A stretch of 64,000 nt of DNA. Origin: Bimuria novae-zelandiae CBS 107.79. Its lineage: Eukaryota > Ascomycota > Dothideomycetes > Pleosporales > Didymosphaeriaceae. The stretch is from assembly GCA_010015655.1 (NCBI GenBank), contig ML976755.1, forward strand, positions 177,171 through 241,170, written 5' to 3'. How positions within the stretch are numbered: position 1 is the stretch's first letter; each line of letters opens with the position of its first letter. Both the position numbers and the translations under genes were made by a program. Below the pieces are notes generated by a model, which saw nothing but the letters and a program-made list of their open reading frames with translations, did not search any database and was not told where the DNA came from. Shown here piece by piece: positions 43,839 through 57,389 of the stretch.

Positions 43839-46800
43839 CACACTTGTCAAAAATCAAGTATACTTGCAAATCTGACTTTTTGAGTTAATAAATCCACAAG
43901 TCTCTCAAATCAAGTCTTCCCATTTAGATTTGGGAGCAATTTAAGTCTTAATAGACGGCTTAATTTATAGATTTGGTGGATTTAATTAGCTCTAGATACT
44001 AGGTTATTAGTGGCTAGATTAGTATTATAATTAGCTATTATTGCGTTAGCACTGGCTAAAGGGGCTTTAAATGTCTTACCTAACTATCTTATATTTACCT
44101 AACGCGTCTCTATTGCTCGCTATCGCATACTTTTTATATTATTAAAGCTATCTAGAGCACCTCTAGTTTACTTTTTTAGTGTTGTTAGACCTGCTAATAG
44201 CCTAGCATGCCACCTAAACGCGCAATCTAAGCTACTAGCAGCACTTTGCTCCCCGCCAAACGCGTAATCTAAGCTACTAGCAGCACCTCTCTCCCCGCTA
44301 AACGCGCGCGTGTCCCCACGCTTAAAGCTATTAAGGGCGATAGCCTGCCTCGTGGCATAGCTAGCTAGCCTATTAAGCTTGCTAATACGCAAGAAGAGCC
44401 GCCAGAGACGTAAACTAAGGTGCTAGAAACCCTTTTTATAGTGTTAGAGAGCTCCTAAATAGATACTAACCTGTTAAATAAGTAGCTATAGGAGCTCTAA
44501 GTACTTGAGCAGGTGGCAAAGGCGTCTATTATTACGCTAGCTAAGGCCTTAATTACGGCAACGGTGGCTTTAACTAATAAGAAGGGCGAGGAGAGCGAGG
44601 ATAGCTTTAATAGCTACTTTAAAGATATATTTAAAGGCCTTAATTAGAGTTGCCTAGATTAGTATAAGAAGCCCACGCGCACGCTAACAGGTAAAAAGAG
44701 CTAGGTATTTAAGCATGGCTATCGCGTCGCCTTGCGGGGTCCGCCGTTAGTTAAGCGCGATAGGGAGAGGGAGCGCACTTACTTCGTGTGCAGGTACTGC
44801 CATACGAAGATAATCTCTGGCGGCATCGTTGAGGTTACCCACGCCACAACCTCAGCGGCGAAGCACCTGGGGCTCAATTGTCGCGGCCATAGGCTAACGC
44901 CTCGCGGCGCGAAGCTCCCACAGCTGCCCGGCGGGCAAGCTACGATTAAACAGGCCCTGAGTAAGGGTGTTAAGGTTAGTTAGGACATCGCCAACGAGCT
45001 CGGCAGCTTTAACGTACAGGGATTTCGACTGGCGGCGGTGCTCTGGTTTATAGAAAATAACCTCCCGTTGCGTACTTTTAAGGCAGAGAGCTTCCGGATA
45101 ATGTTGCAATACGCCAATCCTGTGGCCGCTAAGGCGCTGTAGGTAAGTCACAATAGCGTCGCTCGCTTTATTATGCGACTCTTCGCACATATAATGCCTC
45201 TAGTTAAAGCTAAGCTATCTTCCGCAGTAAGCAAAATACATATTAGCTTTAATAGCTAGACTATAAAGGGGGGGAAGCGCGGGTTTTTTAGAGTAGTTAC
45301 GTACTACGCTACTAAGAAGGAAAAGATTGTTAACTTGCCTCTCGCGCTCCCGTAACTTACAGGCATACATAGCGGCAAGCGTATTAAGGAGGTAGTTGCT
45401 GCCTCGCTAAAAAGCTTTAGTATTAGTATAAAGAAGCTTAGCTACTTTATGTTAGATAACGCGTCGTCCAACGACGCTACTATTAAATATTTAGGCTCTT
45501 TGTATAGATTTACTGCCACCTATCGCCGCCTTCGTTGTGCGCCTCATACTCTTAATCTTGTTAGCTAAACTATAATATTTAGCAAAGATAAGGACTTATA
45601 TAACAACGCCCTAGAGCACGAGAAAGAGGAGAAAATACTTATAAAGGAGTGGCGAAAGCAAGGCCTACTAGGTGTGTATCTAGCAATTATAAATTACATT
45701 AGCACGCTAAAATAGTATAATCTATTTAGCTATTTTTAGTAACTTGCCTTAACTAAGGCGCCCGCACACGATCTATTATTATTACTAGCATTTATTAAGG
45801 TAGTAGTTATGCGTTAGAACTCCTTTTATATATTTTTTAAGCGCGGATTGTTGCTTTAGCAACCTTTTAAGTAGTACGCAGATTACTATATTTGTAGCTA
45901 TAAAATAGCTTTAAAAGTAGTAGAAAAAAGGGGTAACAGGCTCCCTATTACACTAATATAGATAAAGTTAGAGGGCTTAACGGCAGCAGACTAGGCAGTA
46001 ATTACTAAGTACGTAAACGTGTTAAAGCTGTTAAAGCACGCCTATAAGCGCTTAGAAAGTCGTAGTAAGAAGATGCGTGTACTTAATAGCTAATATAGTG
46101 CTATATATAAGGTTATCCTAACTTTTAAGTAGCTTATAAGCACCTTTAAGCAGCGCCTCCAGCTATACAACTCTATTAACTTTACGTAGGATAAGAGCCT
46201 AGAGGATTACTTTATTATTAACCTGCGCGCTGCCTTAAGCAAGCTTCGCGACTACTATAATAGACTTAGTAATTTCTTAGCATATTACGTAGCTATTGCA
46301 CTCCACCCGCGCTATCGTGGCTATTATAGAGCTACCTAGGCGCAGCAGCCAGCACGATTAGCGGTAGTAGAAGTAAAGTTTACACAACTCCGTCGCCTCT
46401 ATAGGCACGATATAGTAATCCTAGCGCCTCTATAACCTTAGTTGGCACGCGCCAACGCTATTAACAACGCTATTAATACTATTTTAGACGCTAATAGCAA
46501 TAGCGAGTATAAGTATATTAATAAGTATAAGCGCTAGCGTGCTAACGAGCCGCGTTAAAGCGCTAAAAAATTTATAAAATAAGGTAACCTAGTGCGATAT
46601 TAGCTTGCTCTCTATAATAAGTACCCTTTATTAGCGTAGCTAGCGCTTAATATAATAATAATACCCGCCTCTAGCTATAACTATAAGCAGATGTTTAGCG
46701 AGCTAAGTAATTTACTTAAGCCTAAGAGGCGTAATATTAGACTATAGTTACTAGAAGCTCTATAGTGTGTGTAGCGATAGGTAGCAAGCGGATTTATAGA

Positions 46801-47053
46801 CCTAAAAACTAAGCTAATAGATACGTTAAGTAATAAGGATCTTAATGTGTTGTACAACGTCTACAAATAAAAGGAAAATTCTAAGTAATTACTATATAAA
46901 ACACCTTCTCTAAATTAAATATACTTATAAATCCAAGTTAAGTACTCAGCAATAACACTAAAGTTAAGTCTAATCTAAGTATATACTCGCCTAATGGCAA
47001 ATCCAGTCAAACATTAGAGCAGACTTGGCTGGATTTAATTTTTAACAAGTGTG
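43839..47053 (+). mobile_element. hAT transposon 3 (3.2 kb), at the start of the NLR gene
   Basis: The ends are CACACTTGTCAAAAATCAAG (left) and, as complement, CACACTTGTTAAAAATTAAA (right). They differ by C/T transitions and carry subterminal AATCAAGTC-like repeats. No 8-bp duplication is found: only GAT/ATC adjoins both ends (43836-43838 and 47054-47056), so one flank may be altered. Transposase remains are on the plus strand: a BED-like finger at 44770-44880 (TYFVCRYCHTKIISGG, then SAAKHLGLNCRG) and the C-terminal dimerisation block near 46670-46810 (YKQMFSELSNLLKPKRRNI). Confidence 0.82.
44732..46870 (+). pseudogene. hAT 3 transposase remnant with BED zinc finger
   Basis: The open piece 44732-44983 (about 80 codons) has two Cys three residues apart (CRYC), followed by His and Cys in BED-finger spacing; this domain binds the element's ends. 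The middle (45250-46400) shows 'GHSGKRIKEVV' and 'SYFMLDNASSNDATIKYL' (the second near 45440-45490), the second being a catalytic-core block. The end reads 'FSELSNLLKPKRRNI' then 'LLEAL*CV*R*VASGFIDLKTKLIDTL'. Stops are mostly TAG. This element belongs to the same broad hAT group as hAT 2, sharing the FSELSNLLKP block, but its ends differ. Confidence 0.8.
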
Positions 47054-47374
47054 ATCGGAGTTAGCAAGTAAGTACGTAGAAAAAACATCTAGAACGTTGT
47101 GCTATACCAAGATATTACGTCTCCAAGTATAACATGGCAAGGCAACGCTGCTATACCCTACTATAGCAAAGATATAGTGAGGCGTGAGTTAGATAAAGCT
47201 GAGGTCAAAGTGCGGCTAGGTAGCCCACAATGTGGCGTAGTAAGGCTAACATAGACGGTTATGCTGCAAGCTAAAAGCGAATTCGCATGCGACTTGGCTG
47301 AATCTGCTTCACTCTTAAGAAGTGAATAAACGCCTTAGTAACGCTAGCAGGGAGGATAGCCGACCTGCACCTAC
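47054..47374. other. Former 5' flank of the NLR gene
   Basis: This 320-bp stretch of fairly normal composition lies between hAT 3 and the piggyBac-like element. By position it held the NLR gene's upstream region. The minus strand near 47054-47080 reads CTTGCTAACTCCGAT, with a CTAAC branch-site-like motif, so an intron or leader may have been here. No gene is seen. Confidence 0.4.
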
Positions 47375-49136
47375 TATCCCTTGCACCAGCAATATTGCCC
47401 GCACACGGACCACCTCTTAATAGCTAATTAGATAATTAATTACTAAAACACTAAGACCTGCGTTATAATGTTAGCAATTATTAATTACTAGCTAAAATAT
47501 AACTTTTTTTTAAATTTCTAGTATATGTAAGCATGCTAAAACGTGCAGCGCCTATTAGTAATAATCCTAACTTTATAAAATATATAAAGTATAGTTAAAA
47601 AAATAGTGTTTTACCTAACTTACTGCGCACGCCGCTAGCTACCTAGTAACTACTTAAAATAAATAACTTATATACTTTTAGACGCGCTTAGTTACCTTAG
47701 TATATAGACGTTAATTCTCCTATTTCCTTATTTAACTTATTTTACGACGCTAAGCTTCTTAATTAAATTGTATACTATATAAATTAGCACGCTAAAAAGC
47801 TTTAAGCTAAAGCACTATTAACACCTAATTACTATAAATAGAAACTAACGTCACCGAGCGAGCTATATACCTACTTTAGAATTATTATATATATAGCGCT
47901 TTATAAAGAGCTATTACTTAAAGAGTATTAGCAGAAACTTTATAGAACAGCGCCTACGCATAAAGTTAACCTCTACATATTATAGAAACGCTAGGAGTAG
48001 CTAGATTAATACTTATACTTAATAGAGGTTAATTAGAGCTTTAAATTACGCTTTAGCTAAGTATAAGGTTTTTTAGAGTTATTGCGCGAGCGTAGCTTTA
48101 AGTACTACATCTTTAGTAAGTACCTTTATATTAATAAAATAATAATAAGATTTATAGGACGCGCGAGTAAGGTTATTATAATTAAAATAAAGCTAACGCT
48201 AAAGGGGTATAAAATCTAGTATTTAGCTAATAATAGAGTAATTCTAAACTAGTTATTTTATGCTAGAGGTGCCGGGCGAGGTCCGGTGAACTTACTTACT
48301 ACTATAAGAGTAAAAATACTACCTTTTACGCTAACTAAGTCTGTTCCTATTACTTTTATACTTACTAAGGACGCTGCCGGGCGTTATTAATTTTTACTAA
48401 ATTACTATATTATCTAGGATAATAATCTTTTTAATACTATCTTTATACTTAAATACTTAAAAGATAATAGCGTAGGGTACGCGGGCACTATAAGGATAAT
48501 AAAGATAATAATAGAGAAGAGATTTAAGTTAAACGTAATAATAAAGCTAACGATTAAGGCGCCTATAGTGGCAACGCGCGCCTACGCAAAGCTAACTAAG
48601 GAGCGCTTTAATAGTAACTTTATAAAGCTTAAGATAACGTTTTTAGGCAAGATAGAATAAGGAAAAACGTACTAAGCGCTCTTAAAAAGCAAGAAAGTTC
48701 TATAAGTTACTTAGAGAGATAATTAGGTAGTTCTTTTTACCAGTACTATTGCTAAGGGTAAGTTTTTTAAGGCTTAATAATATACTAAGACTTGCTAATA
48801 AGAGTTACTACCTAACTACTTACCTTATTATAAAGCTCCGCTGTCACTCTAAAACCTCTTAAAAAGACTAAAAACTATTTAAGAAGGCCTTTAGCAACAA
48901 GCCTATTAAGTTATTAGATATACCTAAAATAATAGACGACTACAATAAGCATAAAAGCGAGGTAGATTAGTTTAACCAGGTAAAGAGCTACTATAGCGTC
49001 TAGCAAGCTAAGCGGCGCATATAGAAGCCCCTCTAGTACTTTTTACTAGATCTTATACTTAATAACTATTACAGACTCTCCTCCTACTCCTCCTCTACCG
49101 CCGCCAAACGTGGCGGCTATAAGAAGTTTCTATACA

Positions 49137-49336
49137 TGTCGGTATACACATATTCCATCGCCTGAGGCTGCTTGATGCTGCCCAACGTACCGCCTCGATC
49201 CTACTTCGGTCCGACTCGCACCGAGCCCATGTATACCTTCGTAGCACCCACGTTCATAGATAGAATATACTAATAGTAATATATAAGACATTTATTACTG
49301 TTATCACCCGTACGATCGTATAAAGGCCTACTAACA
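49137..49336 (+). repeat. 5' LTR of Copia 4
   Basis: A 200-bp LTR, preceded by ATACA. It contains the GTACGATCGTA palindrome also kept in its partner. Confidence 0.92.
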
Positions 49337-52300
49337 CTAATTAGTAATTGCATGGCAGTTATAGATAGTTAGGTTAGAAGAGACAGATCCTGTAGCCCCG
49401 CGCGTTCCCTAGTTATCTATATTAGTGACGGAGTTATCTGTGCTAAGTTCACTGTTAGCTATATTAGGCGTCTTATCTAGCTTAAGACTAACCGTTCTAG
49501 CCGTATTAGAGCGTTCTAAGACGCAGTCTATACACGCACTAACCCCTATCTAGCCGCACTTAACCTGTATATAATTTAAGACTACTAATAAGTCCCTAGC
49601 GAACACAGCCAGCACGATACGCGTTAATAATAATAAATAGTAAAAGAAATAGCTAGTAGTAATAGAGGCTGCACGCTTACATAAGAGGAGTTACTAGGAA
49701 CTACTAATCTAAAGGCAAGAGAGTGGCGTTACATTAATCTAAAGATCTAGGATAATAAGATCGTAGCCCTAGATAATAAGGTAGACGTAACTATAGTAAC
49801 GACGTATATCGCGCGTGCGATCTACACAGATTAGCCTATAGCAGATATAGAGCTCTTTAGTGAGTTCTGTTAGGACTTTAAAGGATAAAATAAAGCCATG
49901 TTCTAGCGTGCGTATACGGTATATACTAAGAAACTAAAGCAAATCCTCCGCTTTAAGGGCGTGTATACTAGTCGCGTTAATATATCGCTAAGTAAAGCCG
50001 TGGCTAAATTACTGCGTATAGAGGATTGCCTGAAATGGCTAGATAATTAGTTCTAATCTATTACCTTTAATAAACGGTTAGCCGCGTATATGCTATAAGA
50101 GCGGATAATACTAAGATAACATACTATAGGATTAGTATAATCCACGAACGTGGGGACAGCAGGTTAAACCTAGAGCTAAACCTCTATAAGGGCAGGAGAC
50201 TAGGACGTAGAGGATTAAAGAACCTACGCTTAAGATAAGACACGTATTTAGGATTAAGCTAGTTAATAATTAGATTAAGGACAATAACTTGCAGAACTAC
50301 TTATAGAAATAATTAAATAGATACCACGGGCGGACCAGCGATAGCAAAGTTAATAACCTCCTTTTTTGTATAATAACTTTAATAGATTCCGCGAATACAC
50401 ACTAGCATACTTATAACGTCTAAAAGGATAAAGCGTCCCTCTAATCATGCCCTTAGGTGACACAGACCCGTATAGGGTAATTCCCCCAATCGAGTTTAGC
50501 AACGAGAAACTGAATCTAAAGATAATTAATGTCTTTACTAAGATATGGGACCGTGAGAAGAAGTACACAGGGAAGCCATATAACCTCCTAGATAATAAGC
50601 TAAAGATTTTTTATAGTATCTACTATTACGTAGATATCTAACTAGACTAATTCTATGCAGTCTTTTCGCGGATCCTGGAAGGCTATACACAGGAGTATTA
50701 CCTCCACTTTATTAATTAGCGGACGGACATATTCCTGACTATATACACAAAGCTAAAGAACTACTTTAACATAAATATTAATTATAGCCACTACTACGCG
50801 GACTAGATAACGATATCTTTTATTAAAGTCCGTAGGGAGAACCCTGACAAGACACCCTATAAGGTCCTTAATATTATGCTAGACAAGCTCTAGTTGTGTT
50901 AGAGGGCTCTTGGCCAGCAGTACATGGGAGAATATACGCTCTAGACGACTGTGATTATAGCATGCCAGGGCGTTAAAGAGTTTGCGATGGCGCTCTATAG
51001 GCCATCCCTAGAGTGTAAGGTCCTGTTTAGAGATCTACGATCTTCGATCGAAAACTCGCTTACTATAACTACCTCTATTAACTTTACTAAGACAGACTAT
51101 AATAACTAGTACTACTTAGACCGTTAATATACTATTAATAGCTTTAGAAAAACGTAAGAGGATTATAACTTATAAAGTGCACGAGGCAAGTTTGTTAGTA
51201 AACGTAGCTAACCTTAGTAGCGTTCTAGAGACAACCTATAGACTAACACACGAAGCGATAAGAAGTGCTATATCTATAGTAAGACAGGCTATTAGTCTAC
51301 GAACCATACGCTTAAGGAAAGAAGGCAATCTAAAGTATAGTACATTATATACTGCGATATTACAGGCGAGTAAATAGAATTTACAACATTCCTTGTTGCG
51401 TACAAAGGGGAAGAAGTTAACTAGTTTTTTAAAGAGGAGTAAGAGGAAGAGAAAGAGGAAGAGGACTAGAAACTAGTAGTTAAGTACCTTATAGATTAGG
51501 CTTTTATGTACTAGGTAACTGGAGATAACGTCTATAGGTACAAGGAACCTATAACACTAGTAACGTAGTTCCTTATTAAGGACCGCTACTTACGAGTTAC
51601 ATACTAGGGCATCCTCCCTAACACTAGTGCCTCTAACGTATTAATAGCTAGAAAGGAGCAATTTCAGGCTCTCCAAACTAAGGATCTTATAGTAACTTTA
51701 GACACGTCTATTGCTAGAAACGCATTAGTTTAATTTAGTAAAGAAAGTATTACTATATTAATTAGAACCGCGCACGTGCGTATAGAGATTAGAAAGATTA
51801 AATTTAAGGTCTTAGACGTACTAACCCTGTTCTTCCTTTATCTAAAAGACATGGATTGGTTGCACGTATACTTTAATAATACCATAAATTAGCTAGTACA
51901 AGGGAAAGTAACCTTCCCAGTAATTTACAAATAGGGATATCCGTAGTTCTACCTAAGCAAGGCAGAGCACGCGCGGGTATTCCTTATAGAAACTAAGCTC
52001 TAACGTCTATATTAGAGGTTTAGGTACCTAGCTATTAAACGGCTAATACGACTGCTCAAACATGCAGGGCATAATAACGTGGATAAATAGCTACTCCGCA
52101 AGATCTAAAAGTTATGCTACTACTACTAAGCACACAATTAAGCGCTACAACGATTTAAATTCTAGCTAAAAGATAATTAGGAATTTAACTTTAAGATTTT
52201 CGTGGACGTAATATACTTAAGTGGGAAGCCAGTGCTTTACGTAATTAATTTAGCTACGACCTTTAATAGCGCTCGATTTCTACGATTTATAAGTGCAAAA

Positions 52301-54748
52301 GACACCTAGGAGGCAATCCGTTTACTATAGATTAATACGTACTAAGGGCCGCTAGACATTATCACCCATAACGCAGGTACCAACTTCGCATCTATTAAGT
52401 TTAGATCTAAGGTAAAGATTATAGGAATCACCTGCAAACAGGTGCTAGTAGAGGCTTACTAGTCTATTAGCAAGGTGAAAAGGTACTATATACCTCTTAG
52501 ACGCGCGTACAAGATTATAAGAGTAGAGCTTAACTCTAGCACTAGCAACGTCGCAGTACTATAGATAGTAGTTAAGGCCGTTAACGACACTACTAGCCTA
52601 AATAGACTTATACTCACGCTGCTCGTCTTCGGCGCATACCCTCGGGTATCCATAGACTCGCCACCATTACTATTAATAATACGTCGCGCTAAAGTAATCT
52701 AGAAAGCGATAAAGGCGCTGCGGAGGGCCGTAGTAAAACGTGTAGTAAGTAACGCACTTAATACTAGAAATAGGCTAAATATAAATAAGTTACTCTTACT
52801 ACCTCTATAGAGTAAGGTAATAGTATGGCGTGAGAAGAATGGATGGCAAGGGCCGTATAAGGTTATTAATATAAAGGATTACGATGTTACTGTAGATATA
52901 GTTAATAGCTTAATAACGTTCCGATCTACAGTTGTAAAACCTTACTACTGAGACACGACTATAGACGTGATTCCAGCCGTAGACAAAGGGGAAGGACTAA
53001 TTACTACTAAATAGTAGCCGCTAGTAGCTATACAGCCAACCTAGCCACGTAAGCGGGGCCGCCTACCTGGATCTAAGAATAAGCGTATAGTGTAATACCT
53101 AACGAGGAAGGAGGAGGACGATTACGCCCTAGCTATTAAGTTACGTAATAATAGCGTGATTAACACCCTAGGCGCCTCTTTTAAAGCATCTAACTAAAAA
53201 GAGATTAACGACCTTGTTAGCTATAGAGTATTTAGTTTTAAGCTATTTAACCTAACTATATATAATAGGCATCGCATCTTTAAGTCGCGCATAGTTTGCG
53301 AAGTTAAAGGCAAGACTATAGTCCTATATAAGAAATCACGACTTATTAATTAAGGCTATAATAATAAGGGCAAACACGAAATCCTAACGTAGTTACTAAC
53401 TATCTAACAAGCTAGTTAGTGCTTAATACTGGCCCTGGCACCCACATTGCTCACTAAAGGCATGTCTATGGAACTACGCGATATCACACAGGCATACCTA
53501 TAAGTATAAACTAAGCTATTTTGCACGATTTTGGCGCACCTGCCTAAGGAGCTTATAATAAAGTATCCTAAGGGTACGATTATTCGCGTGATTAAGCCAC
53601 TATATAGAATTATAGAGGCAGGAGTTTACTAGTTTACTACGTACTAAGGATACCACTGTAAAGAGCTCGATATAGCTACATCTACGTATAATTCATGCCT
53701 CTTAATTACGAACGGAGAACTAGAAACGTTTGGTATAGTAGGTCTATAAATAGACAATACGCTCGCGATTGTAATACCTATATTCTCTAGCGTAGAGGAC
53801 GCCGCGCTCTAGAAAGCCAACTTTTAAGCTAAGCTAAAAGAGAGACTATCTAAAGAGGTATTACTAGAGTTTAATAGATGCACCCTTACGTTGCGTAAAG
53901 ACGCTATTTAACTAACGCAGAAGGGGCAAGGAGTTAAAATTAATACTATTAATCTAAAGGTAGTAGACTAAGTATAGAGATATATAGAGTAGTGCGCGCG
54001 CAGCGCGTACATTACTTTTATTTATTAACCTAAAGTATCTTTTAACCTTTCTATAGCTACGCAAATATAGCAACCTGCGGACATAGACTATAGGAAACTT
54101 AACTACTAACTAAAGTGGTAAGCTAAGAACTTACAGCGAGGATTATAGTACATTTCCCTTAACCTTACTATAGCTAAATTAATAGTATTCACGGATATTT
54201 CTTTCGTAAATAACCAAGACCTTAGCTTACAGCTAGGGTACCTACTTATCCTTATTAATAAGTCTGGTAGACAAGATAATACGTTCGACATACATAGTAA
54301 CGTGATCTATTAGAGTTTAACTAAATATAAACGCGTCACTAGAAGCGTCCTGGTATTAGAGACATATAGCATAATTAGCGGCGTCGACATCGCTATCGCT
54401 ATCTTAATAACACTTAAGATAATTATAGAACGCCTAGGTCTATCGTTAATCCTACTCGTTGTATATATAGACTTATACTCACTGTATAAGTGCCTCGTTA
54501 AACTTGGCACCACGAATGAAAAGCGCCTAATAATTAATATTATAGCACTCCGCCAGTCGTACGAGCGCCGTAAGATCGCGGAGATCTAATAGATTAATAG
54601 TAAAGATAACCTTGTGGACGCACTCACGAAAGCCACGCTAAATCGCGCACTTAAACGATTTATTAATAGCAATATGCTATTAATACGAGTAGAGGGATCT
54701 GTGCAGCGACCTACGGAATAGTATACTACGATAATAAAAGGTTACTAG

Positions 54749-54948
54749 TGTCGGTATACACATATCCTATCGCCTAAGGCTGCTTAATGCTGCCTAACGT
54801 ACCGCCTCGATTCTACTTCGGTCCGACTTGCACCGAGCCCATGTATACCTTCGTAGCACCCACGTTTATAGATAGAATATACCAATAGTAATATACAAGA
54901 CATTCGTTACTGTTATCACCCGTACGATCGTACAAAGGCCTACCAACA
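54749..54948 (+). repeat. 3' LTR of Copia 4
   Basis: A 200-bp LTR, followed by ATATA. It differs from the 5' LTR by transitions such as CCTAAGGCTGCTTAATG against CCTGAGGCTGCTTGATG, which are G-to-A changes as RIP makes. Confidence 0.92.
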
Positions 54949-55492
54949 ATATAACCTTATTAAATAGTTATTTAAGCGTAGTAAATAATTAGTAAGGGGC
55001 CATAGGAAGCGCAAAAAACTTAATAATATTATTATTACTAAAGAGAGCGCTTATAAGTCTATAAGGCTATTTAGAGAGTCTAAGACCTATACTACTTATG
55101 TTAAAAACGCATGTTAATTATACAAGTCTTAAACATCTCAGGCACCTCTAGGTTATGTGTTTAATAATTTATAGTAACGCAAGCGTGCCCAGCGTCCTCC
55201 GCGTACTTACTATAGGTGTACGCTTTGCCACTTGCCTTTATATAGGCCAGAAATTAGGCCTAAGTGCTGGCAGGAGCACCTCTAACAACATTAAACTATT
55301 AAGGAAGTTAATACAAAAGCAAGCTTAAGTATTAAGTAATTAAAAGTTAAGACCTCTAGAAATATAATCTTTATATAAATTTCTATATAAACTGCATTAA
55401 TTCTGGTATTCTACCCAGATCGGAGCGATTATTTAATTGACTATTACTAGGTAGTTCGTGTGCGGACAATGTTGCCGGTGCAAGGGATAGGG

Positions 55493-55800
55493 TTATAAAT
55501 ATTTTAAAATATATAGAGAACAGGTACGCAGGTAGAGGTACATGTAGCGTAGCTTGTAATTTCGCCACTTTTTAAGTCTTATATACCACCCCTATAAAAC
55601 GCTATTACATATTTAGTAAAGTGCCTTTCTAGCGACCGAGCGCGCAGAATAACTAAAGTGCGGGAACTAGAAGCCGATTTCGGCCGCGACTATACTATAA
55701 GTAAGTAACTATACGTACAGTAAACGCCTACTAAACCCGATTAATTATTAGACATTTTTTTATTTGTATCGCGCACACCTGATTAATCGTGTACCGCGTT
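55493..55800. other. AT-rich spacer between the piggyBac-like element and LINE B
   Basis: No gene is seen. It may include the 5' untranslated region of LINE B, whose start I could not fix. Confidence 0.4.
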
Positions 55801-57389
55801 ATAGTGGTCTTAAGGATCTATCGCTGCGGTACCTAACGCGCTAATAGCCATCTTAACCCCTAAACGTAACCCTATTACACCGCCGTTCCCAATTAAACTA
55901 GTAGCACCATGGAAGAACTATACACGAAAGCCTACTAAGAAGAGCACACAGTATTAGAGATTATAGAAATGGCTTAATACGTTCTTAAATAAAAGTAGGT
56001 ATATTCTAGTTAAAAATAGTTAACCTACCCTGTAAATAAAAAAGAATGCTACGAACAAAGACCTGCTCTTTACTTTAATAAATATTATCTAAAAATAAAG
56101 CGAAACTATCACTAAACTAGGACGCGAAATTAGAAAAGTAAGATAAAAATAATAGGTCCTTATAGACTAAAATATTAACCTTCTTAACGAAATCGCTAAG
56201 CTTAAAACGCGTGTTAATAACCTCTCGTTAAGTACCCTTGGCACGCGTAGCTGGGCGGCGATAGCAGCGAAAGGCAAACCTACTAGGTTTAATGCCACTT
56301 TTAGGGCGCTAGCAAGCCATATGCACGCTAAGGTAGTTAGGCCCTCTCCTACTAACTTACTCTATTATATAATCGACACCTCGAGGACGGGATATAAAAA
56401 TAATAGGACGTTAGTAGGCGCGATTAGAGTAATAATTAAAAAAGAAATCTGCATAATAAAGAACTATAAAAACTAGCGGTGTCGCGCTATGACCGTTGTC
56501 TAAAAGAACTAAAATTAGATTAAAATCGCATGTCGAAACGAAGCCAAGCACTAACTAGTAAAGAGAGTAGTAGAAATAATTAAAGTAGGTACGCGTATAC
56601 TACGTAATAACCTCTATCTAATTAAGGTTAATAATGTTAAAAGAATAGTAGTGCTAGATAAACACGACGAAGTTAGAGCGGAAGCAGTAGAGGTCTTTAG
56701 TAAGGAAAATAAAATAATAGTTATTAAGATAGTATAGCTAAGTAAGAAGGACGTTCTAAAAGCTTATAGCTTAATATTAGTATACCTTAACAAGGCTAGC
56801 GATACGAAGAGACTTATTATAGAGGGCTTCTTTTACGCTAGAGGAGAATCTAGCATAATAAGCGTATTCGAATACTAATCGCGACTAGAGCAATGCTATA
56901 ACTACTAGGAGATTAGTTATAAGGCTTATTAATATAAGAATATATAAAAGTGCGCAAGGTGCGCTAAAGAAGCCTACTACTATAAGAACTATAGTAAAGT
57001 AGTACTAAGGTGCATTCTATGCGGAGGTCTACATAAATTATTTAGTAGAAACTACTAGAAGCTCTACCTATTTTAAAATAAGTAAAGTCTTTAGCATATT
57101 CTAGCTAAACGTAAGAAAATAAGGAGAGGTACATGATAGCCTAATAAATAATAAAGAAATACAAGACGTAATAGTATTAACTATTTAAGAACCGCACGTA
57201 TAGAGGATCTAAGGCTGGCTCCTAATAACCCTAATATAACACTACAAGTAGGTTAAGATGGTACTATCGACCTGGCAAGAAGGGAGGTAGCCAATCTAGA
57301 GCATGCTCTAGGTTAATAAAGAAGTAGATACGGAGCAAGTATAAGTTAAGTTCTTAAATATAATAGTAGTAATTATACGGCTTTATAAA

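Larger units (their letters stand above)
49137..54948 (+). mobile_element. Copia LTR retrotransposon 4 (5.8 kb), inserted in the piggyBac-like element
   Basis: Two 200-bp LTRs (49137-49336, 54749-54948) start TGTCGGTATACACATAT and end in CTAACA or CCAACA. The 5-bp flanks are ATACA and ATATA, one C-to-T apart. Coding remains are on the plus strand: Gag near 49.7-51.0 kb, integrase near 52.2-52.5 kb (THNAGTNFASIKFRSKVKII), and reverse transcriptase near 53.46-53.9 kb (MELRDITQAYL, YPKGTIIRVIKPLYRIIEAG). An RNase H region at 54.1-54.7 kb reads QLGYLLILINKSGRQDNTFD, then NLVDALTKATLNRAL. All are broken by stops. LTRs and pol differ from Copias 2 and 3. Confidence 0.93.
47375..55492 (+). mobile_element. 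piggyBac-like transposon (about 2.3 kb of its own), split by Copia 4
   Basis: Long inverted ends of about 65-70 bp: left TATCCCTTGCACCAGCAATA at 47375, right complement TATCCCTTGCACCGGCAACA ending near 55490. They continue similarly inward (CCGCACACGGACCACC against CCGCACACGAACTACC). The expected TTAA target is not visible; the right flank reads TTAT. Transposase remains are on the plus strand. 'TYFRIIIYIALYKELLLKEY' and similar lie near 47870-48000, and 'LANNRVILN*LFYARGAG' near 48220-48280. 'DDYNKHKSEVD*FNQVKSYYSV' lies near 48930-49000. After the Copia comes a Cys-rich end (RCTLCHLPLYRPEIRPKCWQ, 55200-55280). Confidence 0.85.
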
